Notes under the pieces: model-generated | The model's database searches: none | What the model saw: the letters and a program-made list of their open reading frames with translations, nothing else | What the model was told of the DNA's origin: nothing | Shown: one piece after another, positions 33,881 to 42,878 of the stretch | Layout: each line of letters opens with the position of its first letter | Numbering within the stretch: position 1 is the stretch's first letter | From: CAVTPU01 sp963736695 | GTDB taxonomy: Bacteria; Actinomycetota; Actinomycetes; Mycobacteriales; Micromonosporaceae | Length of the DNA: 64,000 bases | NCBI GenBank assembly: GCA_963736695.1 | Contig: CAVTPU010000004.1 | Span: forward strand, 1,612,001-1,676,000 | Direction: 5' to 3' | Translations under genes and position numbers: made by a program

Positions 33881-36263
33881 TCAACGAAACCGACGCAGCC
33901 GCAGGCTGTTGGAGACGACGAAGACCGAGCTCAACGCCATGGTGACACCGGCGATCATCGGATTGAGCAGCCCGGCCGCCGCGAGCGGCAGCGCGGCGAC
34001 GTTGTAGGCGAAGGCCCAGAACAGGTTGCCACGGATCACCGCGAGAGTGCGTCGGGCGAGCCGAATCGCGTCGGAGACGGCCCGCAGGTCGCCGCGCACC
34101 AACGTCAGGTCGCTGGCTTCGATCGCCACGTCCGTGCCGGCGCCCATGGCGATGCCGAGATCGGACTGGGCGAGTGCTGCCGCGTCGTTGACCCCATCAC
34201 CGACCATCGCGACGACACGTCCCCGCGCCTGCAACCCTTCGATGATCCGCGCCTTGTCGGCGGGCAGCACCTCAGCGATGACCTCATCGATGCCGACCTC
34301 GGCTGCGACGGCGTGTGCTGCGGCCGGGTTGTCACCGGTGAGCAGGATCGGATGCAGACCTAGAGTCCCGGAGTTCACGCACCGCGATGGCGCTGGTGGG
34401 TTTGATCGTGTCGGCGACGGCGAACACCGCGGTGATGGTGTCACCCCAACCGACGGCGACCATCGTGTGACCCGACTCTTCGCCCCGACGCACGGCGGTG
34501 GCGAGCTCGGCTGACAGCGGGCCGATGGTCGTCGTGAGTGCGCTGGGACGGCCGACCCGCACGGGCGTCGACTCGACGACGCCGGCGACTCCGAGGCCCG
34601 GTTCGCTGGTGAACTCGGTGACTGGCCGCAGATCGCCGACCCGGTCGCGGGCGGCGTCGGTGATCGCCGCCGCGATGGGGTGTTGTGACGCGTGTTCGAC
34701 GGCCGCGGCCCAGCTCAGGGCATGCGTCTCGGCGATGCCGGGGGCGGTGGTGACGCTGACGACTCGCATCCGGCCGGTTGTCACGGTGCCGGTCTTGTCG
34801 AGCACGACCGTGTCGACCCGACGGGTGGATTCGAGCACAGCCGGGCCCTTGATGAGGATGCCACGTTGGGCTCCGCGGCCGGTGCCGACGAGCAGGGCGG
34901 TCGGCGTGGCGAGGCCGAGCGCGCAGGGGCAAGCGATGATCAGCACGGCGACGGCGGCGGTGATCGCGGTGTCGGCCGGCGCGCCTCGCCAGAGCCATCC
35001 GGCGAAAGTGGCGGCGGCGAGCACGAGGACTATCGGCACGAAGACCGCCGCGATCCGGTCGGCGAGGCGGGCAACCGCCGCCTTTCCGTTCTGAGCCTGT
35101 TCGACAAGTCGCGCCATCTGGGCGAGTTGGGTGTCCGCGCCGACCCGCAGGGCACGCACGATGAGGCGACCGCTGGTGTTGACGGTCGCGCCGGTGACCG
35201 AGTCACCCGACTTGACATCGACCGGCACTGACTCGCCGGTGAGCATGCTCGCGTCCACTGCGGACGCTCCGTCGACGACGACTCCGTCGGTGGCGACCTT
35301 CTCGCCGGGCCGAACCACGAAGAGGTCACCGACGGCGAGTTCGGTGGCGGGCACGCGCGTCTCGTCGTCACCGCGCAGGATGGTGACGTCTTTGGCCCCG
35401 AGCCGAAGAAGGGCATGCAGCGCGGATCCGGCACGGCTCTTGGCGCGAGCCTCGAAATATCGTCCGGCGAGGATCGCCGTGGTGACCCCGGCGACGACCT
35501 CCAGATAGATGTTGGCGTCTCCGGGTGCCGAGGGAGCGAGGGTGAGGCTGAATTCGTGCCCCATCCCCTCCATGCCCGCCATCCCCTCCATTCCCGTCAC
35601 CACAGCCGCGCCCGCGTCGGCGAAGAAGAGCGCATACATCGACCAGGCGAACGCCGCGAGGGTGCCGAGGGAGATGAGTGTGTCCATAGTGGTCGCGCGG
35701 TGCCGCAGGTTGAGCCACGCGGCGCGGTGGAACGGCCACGCACCGTAGACGAAGATCGGCCCGGTGAGCATGGCGCTGAGCCACTGCCAATTGCGGAACT
35801 GAAGGGACGGGACCATGGCAAGGACAATGACTGGTACGGCGAGCGCCGTGGTGATCAACAGCCGGGTGCGCAGGTCGGCCCGATGGTCGTGGCCGGCCCC
35901 CGCGTGCACGGCCCCCGCGTCGCCGATCAAAGACGAGGCTGCGGCGGCAGACGGGTTGGTCTCGTTGGCGTGTCGAGGGTGGGGCACTCGGGCGCTGTAT
36001 CCGGTGCGTTCCACGACCGCGATGACATCGGCCGGGGTGAGCCGCGCCGGGAATGTGACTCGGGCCTTCTCGGTGGCGTAGTTGACGGTGGCGGTGACGC
36101 CCTCGACTCGGTTGAGTCGTTTCTCCACGCGAGCGGCGCACGCGGCACAGGTCATGCCGCCGATGACGAGGTCGACGACACCGGTGGCGCCGCGCGCCGA
36201 CGGATGGGCTGGGTCAGTTGGTGGGGTGGGCGCGACCGACGGGCCCGACCGAGTGGTGGTCAT
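33881..36263 (-). pseudogene. copA: Copper-exporting P1B-type ATPase CopA, interrupted by a frameshift
   Basis: The reading spans two frames that join near 34361-34364 (minus strand): upstream it reads 'VRELRDS', downstream 'GLHPILLTGDN'. One extra base in the TCTA there explains the break. Upstream part: heavy-metal domain 'GGMTCAACAARVEKRL', 'TGESVPVD', 'CPCALGLATP', 'DKTGTVT' and 'SQHPIAAA'. Downstream part: 'GDGVNDAAALAQSD', 'YNVAALPLAA' and 'MALSSVFVVSNSLRL'. CPC, YN and MxxS residues mark a Cu(I) exporter. Every motif is intact on both sides. The break may be a recent mutation, a sequence error or recoded; a broken enzyme would lack the hinge and last two helices. It follows copZ by 16 bases. 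Confidence 0.85.
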
Positions 36264-36279
36264 CGCAGGCGATCCAGAC

Positions 36280-36504
36280 TCACGCCACGGAAGCGGACAA
36301 CTGTGACACCAGTTGATAGCCGGCCTCGTCCACGGCGTCGCGCACCTGCGCGAGGTCGACCGGAGCGTCGCTGGTGACGCTCACCGACCCAGCCGCGAGA
36401 TCGACGGCGACATCGGTGACGCCGGGCATGGCGGAGACCTCGGCGGTGACGGCCCGCACGCAGTGGCCGCACGTCATGCCCTCGACGGAATAGGTGCTTA
36501 TCAT
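36280..36504 (-). CDS. copZ: Copper chaperone CopZ-like protein
   Basis: A 74-residue ferredoxin-like heavy-metal-associated domain with 'VEGMTCGHCVRAVTAEVS', where the CxxC pair binds Cu(I). It should pass copper to the N-terminal domain of CopA in the cytoplasm. ATG 36504 follows AAAGGAA; a longer frame to 36546 has no ribosome site. It lies between csoR and copA in one operon. Confidence 0.92.
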   Translation of the reverse strand: MISTYSVEGMTCGHCVRAVTAEVSAMPGVTDVAVDLAAGSVSVTSDAPVDLAQVRDAVDEAGYQLVSQLSASVA

Positions 36505-36594
36505 CGTGGTTCCTTTCGTTGCCGGATCAGGCTCGATGTCACGCATGTGTCGACTTGTCTGCCGTCACGCCCAGTGCCGCCGAAGGCGGAGGGC

Positions 36595-36876
36595 TCATGA
36601 TCGCATCAGTCGCGCGATCGCCGCGCTGGCCTCCCGCACCTTGGCCTGAGCCGCCTCGTCGTCGGTGCGCGCCGCCTCGACGACGCAACTGCTGAGATGC
36701 TCCTCAAGCAGCGCCAACGAGAACGACTGGAGCGCCTTGGTGGTGGCCGCGACCTGGGTGAGCACGTCGATGCAGTATTGGTCCTCCTCAACCATCCGGG
36801 CCAGCCCGCGCACCTGTCCCTCGATGCGGTGCAACCGTTTGAGATAGTCGCTTCTGCGGCCGCTATAGCTCGCCAC
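36595..36876 (-). CDS. csoR: Copper-sensing repressor CsoR
   Basis: A 93-residue CsoR-family repressor from GTG 36876, which has AGAGGG five bases upstream; GTG 36894 would add six residues without a ribosome site. The fingerprint 'SDYLKRLHRIEGQVRGLARM' is followed by the Cu(I) ligand set Cys-x24-His-x3-Cys ('DQYC...EEHLSSC'). This identifies it as a copper sensor rather than the persulfide sensor CstR, which lacks the His. It should repress the csoR-copZ-copA operon from the operator at 36952-36968 and release DNA on Cu(I) binding. Confidence 0.94.
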   Translation of the reverse strand: MASYSGRRSDYLKRLHRIEGQVRGLARMVEEDQYCIDVLTQVAATTKALQSFSLALLEEHLSSCVVEAARTDDEAAQAKVREASAAIARLMRS

Positions 36877-36951
36877 CGTATCCCTCTTCCGCACGTTTGA
36901 TCATCCACGGTCTGACGCCGCGCCGAGTTGGACGCACTGCTTTACGCCAGC

Positions 36952-36968
36952 ATACCCCCCTAGGGTAT
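36952..36968. promoter_or_regulatory. CsoR operator before csoR-copZ-copA
   Basis: ATACCCCCCTAGGGTAT has arms ATACCC/GGGTAT, 75 bases upstream of csoR and 62 bases upstream of the divergent DUF2277 gene. It belongs to the same class as the three sites near sulfur genes. Autoregulation by CsoR is the simplest reading. Confidence 0.78.
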
Positions 36969-37030
36969 CTGTCGAATTCCGGTCCAGCCAGAGCGCTGAC
37001 GGCGCTGACGGCACCAGCGACAATGTGAGC

Positions 37031-37261
37031 ATGTGTCGAAGCATCAAAACCCTGCGTGAGCCCTTCACCTTCGATGTCACAGAAGTGGACATCGAGGCGG
37101 CAGCGCTCCAATATGTCCGAAAAATCTCGGGCTTCCGCACCCCTGCGGCGCACAACGCCGCCGCGTTCACCGACGCCGTCGCGGCCGTCGCGGCGGCCAC
37201 CGCCCAGTTGCTCGATCAACTGGAGGTCCGGCGACCCGCTCCCCCGTCTCCGGTGGGTTAG
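37031..37261 (+). CDS. DUF2277 protein
   Basis: The 76-residue protein starts 'MCRSIKTLREP', the fixed signature of the DUF2277 family, followed by 'EVDIEAAALQYVRKISGFRTP'. These small cytoplasmic proteins are common in actinobacteria; their function is not known. ATG 37031 gives the canonical MCRSIKTLR start; an in-frame GTG lies six bases earlier. It ends six bases before a methyltransferase gene, so the two are likely co-transcribed. The CsoR-type site lies in its promoter region, so copper control is possible. Confidence 0.87.
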   Translation: MCRSIKTLREPFTFDVTEVDIEAAALQYVRKISGFRTPAAHNAAAFTDAVAAVAAATAQLLDQLEVRRPAPPSPVG

Positions 37262-37267
37262 CCGACG

Positions 37268-37819
37268 ATGGCCACAGCGGCGAACCCGCAGCGGGTGACC
37301 TGGGTCGTCACGATGCTCGATCCGGCGCCCGACGAGGAGATCCTCGAAATCGGGTCGGGGGCCGGCACCGCCATCGAGCACATTTGTCGGCGGCTGACCA
37401 ACGGTCGCATCACCGGCATCGACCGGTCAGCCAACGCGGTCCGCCGCGCGACCCGACGCAACGCCGAAGCGATCGCCGCGGGCAAGGCTCGGCTTCGCTG
37501 CGTGAGCCTCGCCGATCTCGACCTGCCCGGCCAGACGTTCACCACGATCTTCGCGGTTAATGTGAGCCTGTTCTGGGCGGGCGACTGCACCGCCGAACTC
37601 GCCGTCGTCGGCCGCCTGCTCGCGGCCGGGTCGGCGCTGCATCTGTTTCACCACTCCTCCGAGCCCGACCGGGTGCGACAGATCGCCCGCGCCACCACCA
37701 CGACGCTGCACCGCCATGGCCTGCGCACCCGCGTCGCATGGTCGGCGGCGGGCACGCTCAGCCTCGTCACCGCCCGCCGCGTCGACGGGCTGGGCGACGC
37801 GGCGCTCACGCCGGGGTGA
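37268..37819 (+). CDS. Class I SAM-dependent methyltransferase
   Basis: A 183-residue enzyme with the SAM-binding motif 'EILEIGSGAGTAIEHI', the acidic end of strand two in 'ITGIDRSANAV', and motif III near 'FAVNVSLFWAG'. The substrate cannot be read from the sequence. It lies six bases after the DUF2277 gene and its end overlaps the convergent pseG gene by 14 bases. It is not obviously part of the pseudaminic acid pathway. Confidence 0.85.
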   Translation: MATAANPQRVTWVVTMLDPAPDEEILEIGSGAGTAIEHICRRLTNGRITGIDRSANAVRRATRRNAEAIAAGKARLRCVSLADLDLPGQTFTTIFAVNVSLFWAGDCTAELAVVGRLLAAGSALHLFHHSSEPDRVRQIARATTTTLHRHGLRTRVAWSAAGTLSLVTARRVDGLGDAALTPG

Positions 37820-38891
37820 GCGCCCGGGAAGCAACGAGATCAAGCAGCGCGTCGGCCACCCGATCGCGTCCCTGACCGTCGACGGTCGTCCACCCACGGG
37901 AGCCTAACGTCGCCCGTACGGCGATGTCGCTAAGCAGCTCGCGCAGCGTCTGCGTGGCGGCCGCCCCGCCACCCGCCCGAATCCGGTCGAGGTGCCCTAA
38001 TCCCGCCGCGAGTCCCCGTGCGGTGGCCCGGTCATAGCCGAGCTGCTGGTTGTCCACGACGCACACCAGCGCCGTGGGCACGCCGAGACACAGCAGCTCC
38101 CAGATCGAGGTCCCGGCCGCGCTCACGACCAGATCGGCGGTGCTCAGCAACTGCGGCAGATCGGGCGTCGGGTCGATGCCGGTCAGCGACTGCCCAGCTC
38201 CGGCCGGCAGCGCGGCGATCTCCGCCTGCCGCCCCGCCGACACGACTGTCGCCCGCAGCGGCGACTCCGTGTCGATGAGGCACTGGGCCATCACCGGCGC
38301 GGCGCCGAACGCGTCCGTGCCGCCGAAGACGCAGACCACGTGCGGCGGGCCGTCGGGCTCGGAAGTCGCCGGTTGCGGATCGTCGTGGCCCGGATAGATC
38401 AGCCCGGGCGGAACGAAGCGGGGAGCGGACGGACGCAGATCCGTGACTCCGCGCCGCAACAGCGCATAGGAGACGCCGGCGAGGCGACGGGCACCGTCAG
38501 CGATGGGCACCTCGATGGACTCGGCGTCGAGATTCTGATCGAGATAGAGGTCCGCGTCCTGGCCGCGTGAGTCACCGTCGACGATCACCATCGTGGTGAT
38601 GCCGGCCGCGCGCACGGCGCCCGCGCAGGCCGGATCCAGGTCATAGGAGTCGATGACCAGCGCATCGAGACTCAACGCATGAGCCTGCGCGACCATCGCA
38701 GCGGGCGTCGTCGCACCCGCGAAGACCGGCATCGACACCTGGTCGCTCACCCAGGGCACCGTCTCGACTTCGCCAAGCAGCAGCAACCGCGCGTCACGAT
38801 CGGCGAGGGCCTCGGCCAACGCCAGGCAGCGCACCAAATGCCCCACGCCGGTGCGCTGATCGGCATCGCACCGGATTCCGATCTGGATCAT
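37806..38891 (-). CDS. pseG: PseG-like UDP-sugar hydrolase of pseudaminic acid synthesis
   Basis: A 361-residue GT-B-like nucleotide-sugar hydrolase. 'IRCDADQRTGVGHLVRCLALAEAL' (in parts) corresponds to the PseG start with its catalytic His after the Gly. 'VVCVFGGTDAFGAAP', 'ADLVVSAAGTSIWELLCLGVPTALV' (in parts) and 'VVDNQQLGYDRATARGLA' complete the fold. PseG removes UDP from UDP-2,4-diacetamido-2,4,6-trideoxy-L-altrose, the fourth step toward CMP-pseudaminic acid. It overlaps pseF by four bases and is the last gene of the pseBCFG operon. Confidence 0.88.
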   Translation of the reverse strand: MIQIGIRCDADQRTGVGHLVRCLALAEALADRDARLLLLGEVETVPWVSDQVSMPVFAGATTPAAMVAQAHALSLDALVIDSYDLDPACAGAVRAAGITTMVIVDGDSRGQDADLYLDQNLDAESIEVPIADGARRLAGVSYALLRRGVTDLRPSAPRFVPPGLIYPGHDDPQPATSEPDGPPHVVCVFGGTDAFGAAPVMAQCLIDTESPLRATVVSAGRQAEIAALPAGAGQSLTGIDPTPDLPQLLSTADLVVSAAGTSIWELLCLGVPTALVCVVDNQQLGYDRATARGLAAGLGHLDRIRAGGGAAATQTLRELLSDIAVRATLGSRGWTTVDGQGRDRVADALLDLVASRALTPA

Positions 38892-39616
38892 CCCGACTCC
38901 AACTCCTTCTGCGTCACGTGCGCGTTGATCGCGCGTACGTGGGGATGGTCTTCCAACCAGGCGACCAGCTTCGCCACCGGGAAAGGCCCGGCCCCGAGCC
39001 CCTCGACGACGGACTGGATGACCGTCCAGTCGTCAGGGGTGTCGAGGGTGAGCCGCAGCGTGGACCGGTCCGGCGGCATGGTCAGGCCGAGAAGCCGGAA
39101 CTGCTCGGGGTTGCTCCACACATAGGACGTGACGTGCGCGCGGTGATATCCGGTGGCCCGCTGGTCGGCCGCCCTCAACACGTCGGCACGGGCGACCTCG
39201 GCGTCGAGCCCCAACGGCAGCCGGCGCACGAGTGCGGTGCTGACATAGTCGACCCCGGCGGTTCGGGCCACCCGCACGGTGAGCTCCACCACCGCCGGGT
39301 CGAGCAGCGGAGAGTCGGCGTTGAACCGCGCCACGAGATCGGCCGGGCGAACGTCGAGAGCGCCGATGAACCGGCTCAGCACATCGTCCACCGGTCCACG
39401 ATGGACAGCGACGCCGAGCCGGGCGCACTCAGCCACAACGGCGTCATCGACCGATTCGGTCGTCGTCGCCACCACCAGATCGTCGAGCGCGCCGCTGTCG
39501 AGGGCGGCCCGCACCACCCACCCGAGCACGGTGTCCTCACCGAGCGGCAGAAGAACCTTGCCAGGCAACCGAGTCGAGCCCATCCTCGCCTGAATCACCC
39601 CGAGCACCCGCGACAT
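38888..39616 (-). CDS. pseF: PseF-like CMP-pseudaminic acid cytidylyltransferase
   Basis: The 242-residue enzyme opens with 'VIQARMGSTRLPGKVLLPLG', the CTP-binding loop of the cytidylyltransferase family used by PseF/SpsF proteins. 'RFNADSPLLDPAVVELTV' and 'LTLDTPDDWTVIQSVVEGL' are also expected. It should activate pseudaminic acid as CMP-Pse, the last cytoplasmic step. ATG 39616 is used; GTG 39637, which overlaps the pseC stop, is an alternative. The SpsF-like branch can be confused with other NTP transferases, but its position between pseC and pseG supports the call. Confidence 0.85.
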   Translation of the reverse strand: MSRVLGVIQARMGSTRLPGKVLLPLGEDTVLGWVVRAALDSGALDDLVVATTTESVDDAVVAECARLGVAVHRGPVDDVLSRFIGALDVRPADLVARFNADSPLLDPAVVELTVRVARTAGVDYVSTALVRRLPLGLDAEVARADVLRAADQRATGYHRAHVTSYVWSNPEQFRLLGLTMPPDRSTLRLTLDTPDDWTVIQSVVEGLGAGPFPVAKLVAWLEDHPHVRAINAHVTQKELESG

Positions 39617-39633
39617 CACCGGATCCCGTCGCT

Positions 39634-40770
39634 TCACGCCAGCGCGGTCCGCACGGCGTCGACGACCCGATCCTGATCGGCGTCGGTGAGATCGGCATAG
39701 AGCGGCAGGGAGAGCTGCTCGGCATAGAACTCCTCGGCGACCGGACACATGCCCCGCCGATATCCGAGGTCGGCGAAGGCCGGATGCCAATAGGCCGGCA
39801 GATAGTTGACCTGCACGGCGATGCCGGCGGCGTGCAGACGGTCATAGACCGCACGGCGCCTGCCGCCGAGAACCCGGACCGGAAACAGATGCCAGGACGG
39901 GTCGACCCAGGCGCGTTGCACCGGCAACCGCAGACCATCCACATCGGACAACAACGTGTGATATCGGGTCGCGAGGGCGGCCCGCCGCGCCTTGAACCGA
40001 CCGAGCCGGCTCAGCTGACTGTGCCCCAACGCGCACAGCAGATCGGGCAACCGATAGTTGAGACCAAAAGTGTGCACCTCCTGGTGCCAACCACCCTCAT
40101 CGGGCTGTCGCTGATCGGCCGGGTCGCGCACGAGCCCATGACTGCGGAAGAGGCGAGCCCGGGTGAGCACCGCGGGGTCGGTGGCCGCGACCGCGCCACC
40201 CTCGGCGGTGGTGATGTTCTTCGTCGGAAAGAACGACAAGGTGGTGACGTCGGCGAGCGCCCCCACGGGGGTGTCGCGATAGCGTGCGCCGATGGAGTGC
40301 GCCGCATCGGCGATCAGCAGCGCGCCGGCCGCGTCGACGATTTTTCTCAGATCACTGTATTCGGCGGGGTGCCCGGCGTAGTCAACGGCGGTGATCGCCC
40401 GGGTTCGGCTGGAGACTGCGGCAGCGGCGGCGGCCGGGTCGAGGTTGGCGGTCTCGGCCTCCACGTCGGCGAAGACCACGCGGGCGCCGAGCAGATGTGC
40501 GGTCGCGGCGGTCGCGACGAAGGTCATCGGCGTGGTGATGACCTCGTCGCCCGGGCCGATGCCGGCCGCCGCATAGGCGACATGCAGTGCGGCGGTCCCG
40601 CTGGTCACCACGGCGCACGGCACCCCACCGGTCCAGGCGGCGAGGGCCCGTTCGAAGCGCTCCACCCACGGTCCGGTGGTGAGCCAGTCGCTGCGCAACG
40701 CCTCGCAGACTGCCTCGACGTCGCTGTCGTCGATGCTCTGCCGCCCATAGGGCACAACACCGTCGGACAT
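39634..40770 (-). CDS. pseC: PseC aminotransferase
   Basis: A 378-residue PLP enzyme of the DegT/DnrJ/EryC1 family. 'RQSIDDSDVEAVCEALRSDWLTTGP' (in parts) is the PseC opening. 'LLIADAAHSIGA' (Asp155) and 'FFPTKNITTAEGG' (Lys184 as the PLP Schiff-base residue) are present, and 'HTFGLNYRLPDLLCALG' matches the substrate region. It should aminate the 4-keto sugar made by PseB, giving UDP-4-amino-4,6-dideoxy-N-acetyl-L-altrosamine. It lies five bases after pseB. Confidence 0.93.
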   Translation of the reverse strand: MSDGVVPYGRQSIDDSDVEAVCEALRSDWLTTGPWVERFERALAAWTGGVPCAVVTSGTAALHVAYAAAGIGPGDEVITTPMTFVATAATAHLLGARVVFADVEAETANLDPAAAAAAVSSRTRAITAVDYAGHPAEYSDLRKIVDAAGALLIADAAHSIGARYRDTPVGALADVTTLSFFPTKNITTAEGGAVAATDPAVLTRARLFRSHGLVRDPADQRQPDEGGWHQEVHTFGLNYRLPDLLCALGHSQLSRLGRFKARRAALATRYHTLLSDVDGLRLPVQRAWVDPSWHLFPVRVLGGRRRAVYDRLHAAGIAVQVNYLPAYWHPAFADLGYRRGMCPVAEEFYAEQLSLPLYADLTDADQDRVVDAVRTALA

Positions 40771-40775
40771 CGCGG

Positions 40776-41759
40776 TCAGCTATCGATCGATAGCATCGAC
40801 CGCAGGTCCGCGACGCTGAGCCAGCGGTCGTTGCTGTCGGAGCGATAGGTGAACTCCTCGGTGACCGATTCGCCGCCGGTCAGCGGGACATAGCCCCAGG
40901 AAGCGATTGCGGGCTGCACGACATAGCGGTCCGGGAAACGCAGGGTTCGCCGGCCGTCGTCGGGCGCGATCATCTCTTCGTGCAGCTTCTCCCCCGGCCG
41001 GATTCCGACCTCGTGCACGGGACACTCCGGGCCGATGGCCTCGGCGAGGTCAATGATGCGCATGCTGGGGATGCGGGGCACGAAAAGTTCCCCACCGTGC
41101 ATGATGTCGAACGAGTCGACGACGAACTTCACGGCCTGGTCGAGGCTGATCCAGAATCGGGTCATCTGCTTGTCGGTGATCGGCAGGCTTCCACCCTCGA
41201 GGGCGAGCTTGCGAAAGTGCGGAATCACCGAGCCGCGACTGCCCATGACGTTGCCGTAACGCACCACGGCGAAGCGGGTGTCATGGTGCGCGGCATAGTG
41301 ATTGCCGGAGATGAAGAGCTTGTCGGCGACGAGTTTGGTGGCGCCGTAGAGGTTGATCGGACTCGAGGCTTTGTCGGTGGAGAGCGCGATCACTCTGGTC
41401 ACTCCGCAATCGATCGCCGCATCCACCACATTCTGCGAACCGCCCACGTTGGTCTGAACGAACTCGAACGGGTTGTATTCGGCGGTGTCGACCTGTTTGA
41501 GGGCGGCGGCGTGCACGACCGCGTCGACCTTGTGCATCGCCCGCTGCAGTCGACTCTTGTCGCGCACATCGCCGATGAACCAGCGCAGTCGCGAATCCTC
41601 GCCCAGCGCCTGACGCGCCTCATATTGCTTGAGTTCGTCACGGGAGAAGATCACTATTCGTGTCGGGTCGAGGTTGTCGAGGGCGTGGCGAATAAACGCT
41701 CGGCCAAACGATCCCGTCCCCCCTGTCACGAGGATCGACGCCCCGGTCAGCGTGCCCAC
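40776..41759 (-). CDS. pseB: PseB UDP-GlcNAc 4,6-dehydratase (inverting)
   Basis: A 327-residue SDR-type dehydratase that starts the pseudaminic acid pathway from UDP-GlcNAc. Rossmann motif 'ILVTGGTGSFGRAF', catalytic set Thr128-Asp129-Lys130 with Tyr138 and Lys142 ('STDKASSPINLYGATK'), and 'RYGNVMGSRGSVIPHF' are all PseB/FlaA1 hallmarks. GTG 41759 was chosen because AGGTGAG lies six bases upstream; the frame extends to an ATG at 41786 with no ribosome site. It is the first gene of the pseBCFG operon and divergent from the acyl operon. Confidence 0.93.
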   Translation of the reverse strand: MGTLTGASILVTGGTGSFGRAFIRHALDNLDPTRIVIFSRDELKQYEARQALGEDSRLRWFIGDVRDKSRLQRAMHKVDAVVHAAALKQVDTAEYNPFEFVQTNVGGSQNVVDAAIDCGVTRVIALSTDKASSPINLYGATKLVADKLFISGNHYAAHHDTRFAVVRYGNVMGSRGSVIPHFRKLALEGGSLPITDKQMTRFWISLDQAVKFVVDSFDIMHGGELFVPRIPSMRIIDLAEAIGPECPVHEVGIRPGEKLHEEMIAPDDGRRTLRFPDRYVVQPAIASWGYVPLTGGESVTEEFTYRSDSNDRWLSVADLRSMLSIDS

Positions 41760-41899
41760 GTCCAGCTCACCTCCGGCTCGTTGCATTTCACAGGACCGAG
41801 CATCGCGCTCTAGTTGAGTAACGCATGATGAGAAGATCCATTACGGGGTTTCCGCGAACTTCGTGGGCGAGGCGGCCGAGCGAAGGGTTGTGAGGGGTG

Positions 41900-42145
41900 A
41901 TGGCTGATCTCAGTCAGCTCAGGGACGTCTTCCGCGCGTCCCTGCAACTGCCGACCGATTTCCCCGTCGACGAGCTCCGCTATCGCGAGATCGACCAGTG
42001 GGACTCACTCGCGCACATGTCCCTCATCGCCGGTTTGGAAGACGCGTTCGACGTCATGATCGATACTGACGATGTGATTGACCTCAGCTCGTTCGCCAAG
42101 GCCCGCGAGATTCTCGGCAAGCACGGTGTCGCTTTCAGCGGGTGA
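41900..42145 (+). CDS. Acyl carrier protein of the acyl-reductase operon
   Basis: The 81-residue protein is an ACP: 'REIDQWDSLAHMSLIAGLE' contains Ser36 in the DSL motif that receives the phosphopantetheine arm. The second half is acidic and helical ('DDVIDLSSFAKAREIL'). It should hold an acyl intermediate for the SDR, ligase, LuxE and LuxC proteins encoded directly after it. ATG 41900 is used; GTG 41897 is three bases earlier. It begins 140 bases from the divergent pseB gene and its end overlaps the SDR start by 20 bases. Confidence 0.9.
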   Translation: MADLSQLRDVFRASLQLPTDFPVDELRYREIDQWDSLAHMSLIAGLEDAFDVMIDTDDVIDLSSFAKAREILGKHGVAFSG

Positions 42146-42878
42146 CCCCCGGGTCGCGTTGGTGACCGGCTCCACCCGGGGAATCGGGCTCGCGGTGGCG
42201 CGTGACCTCGCCCGACAGGGGCACGCGGTGGTGGTGCATGGCCGCGACCCGAGCCGTGCCGTCGAGACCGCCGACCAGATCGCCGCCGAGTTCTCCGTGC
42301 CGACGCTCGGCGTCGCCGCTGACGTCGCAGACCCCATCGCCGTACGGGCGGCCATGCGCACTGTCTTCGGCCAGTTCCGCCGCTTGGACGCCCTCGTCGT
42401 CAACGCGGGCACGCACGCGGCGGCGCCGCTCGGCATGGCCGACGACGACACCGTGGGTGAGGTCTTCGCGGTCAACACCGTCGGCGCGGTGCACACGTTG
42501 CAGGCCGCCGCCACACTGCTGCGCCGTGGCGAGGACGCCGCAGTCGTGCTGCTCACCTCGGTCGCCGGCACCCGGGGACTGCCCGGCCAGGCGGTCTATT
42601 CGGCCGCGAAGGCAGCCCTGGTCGGCCTCGCCCGGGCAACCGCCAAGGAGTGGGGTCCGTTGAACATCAGGGTCAACGCGGTCGCCCCCGGTTTCATCGA
42701 CACCGACATGCTCGCCACGCTCGACGAGGCCGGACGGGAGAGCCGGGTGCGGTCCACCGCGCTGGGCCGGTTGGGTGTGGCCTCCGACGTGGCGCAGGCG
42801 ATCAGTTTCCTCCTCTCGGACCGGGCCGGTTTCATCACCGGACAGGTCCTCGGAGTCGATGGGGGGCTGGTGGTGTGA
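42126..42878 (+). CDS. Short-chain dehydrogenase/reductase, 3-oxoacyl-ACP reductase-like
   Basis: A 250-residue SDR. Cofactor motif 'ALVTGSTRGIGLAVARDLA', NADP-type Arg in 'VVHGRDPSRA', 'NAGTHAAAPLG', and catalytic Ser-Tyr-Lys in 'LTSVAGTRGLPGQAVYSAAK' (in parts) are all present. 'VNAVAPGFIDTDM' is typical of FabG. With an ACP next to it, it may reduce a beta-keto or aldehyde group on an ACP-bound chain; there is no ketosynthase in the operon. GTG 42126 is the only reasonable start and overlaps the ACP gene. Confidence 0.88.
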   Translation: MSLSAGDPRVALVTGSTRGIGLAVARDLARQGHAVVVHGRDPSRAVETADQIAAEFSVPTLGVAADVADPIAVRAAMRTVFGQFRRLDALVVNAGTHAAAPLGMADDDTVGEVFAVNTVGAVHTLQAAATLLRRGEDAAVVLLTSVAGTRGLPGQAVYSAAKAALVGLARATAKEWGPLNIRVNAVAPGFIDTDMLATLDEAGRESRVRSTALGRLGVASDVAQAISFLLSDRAGFITGQVLGVDGGLVV

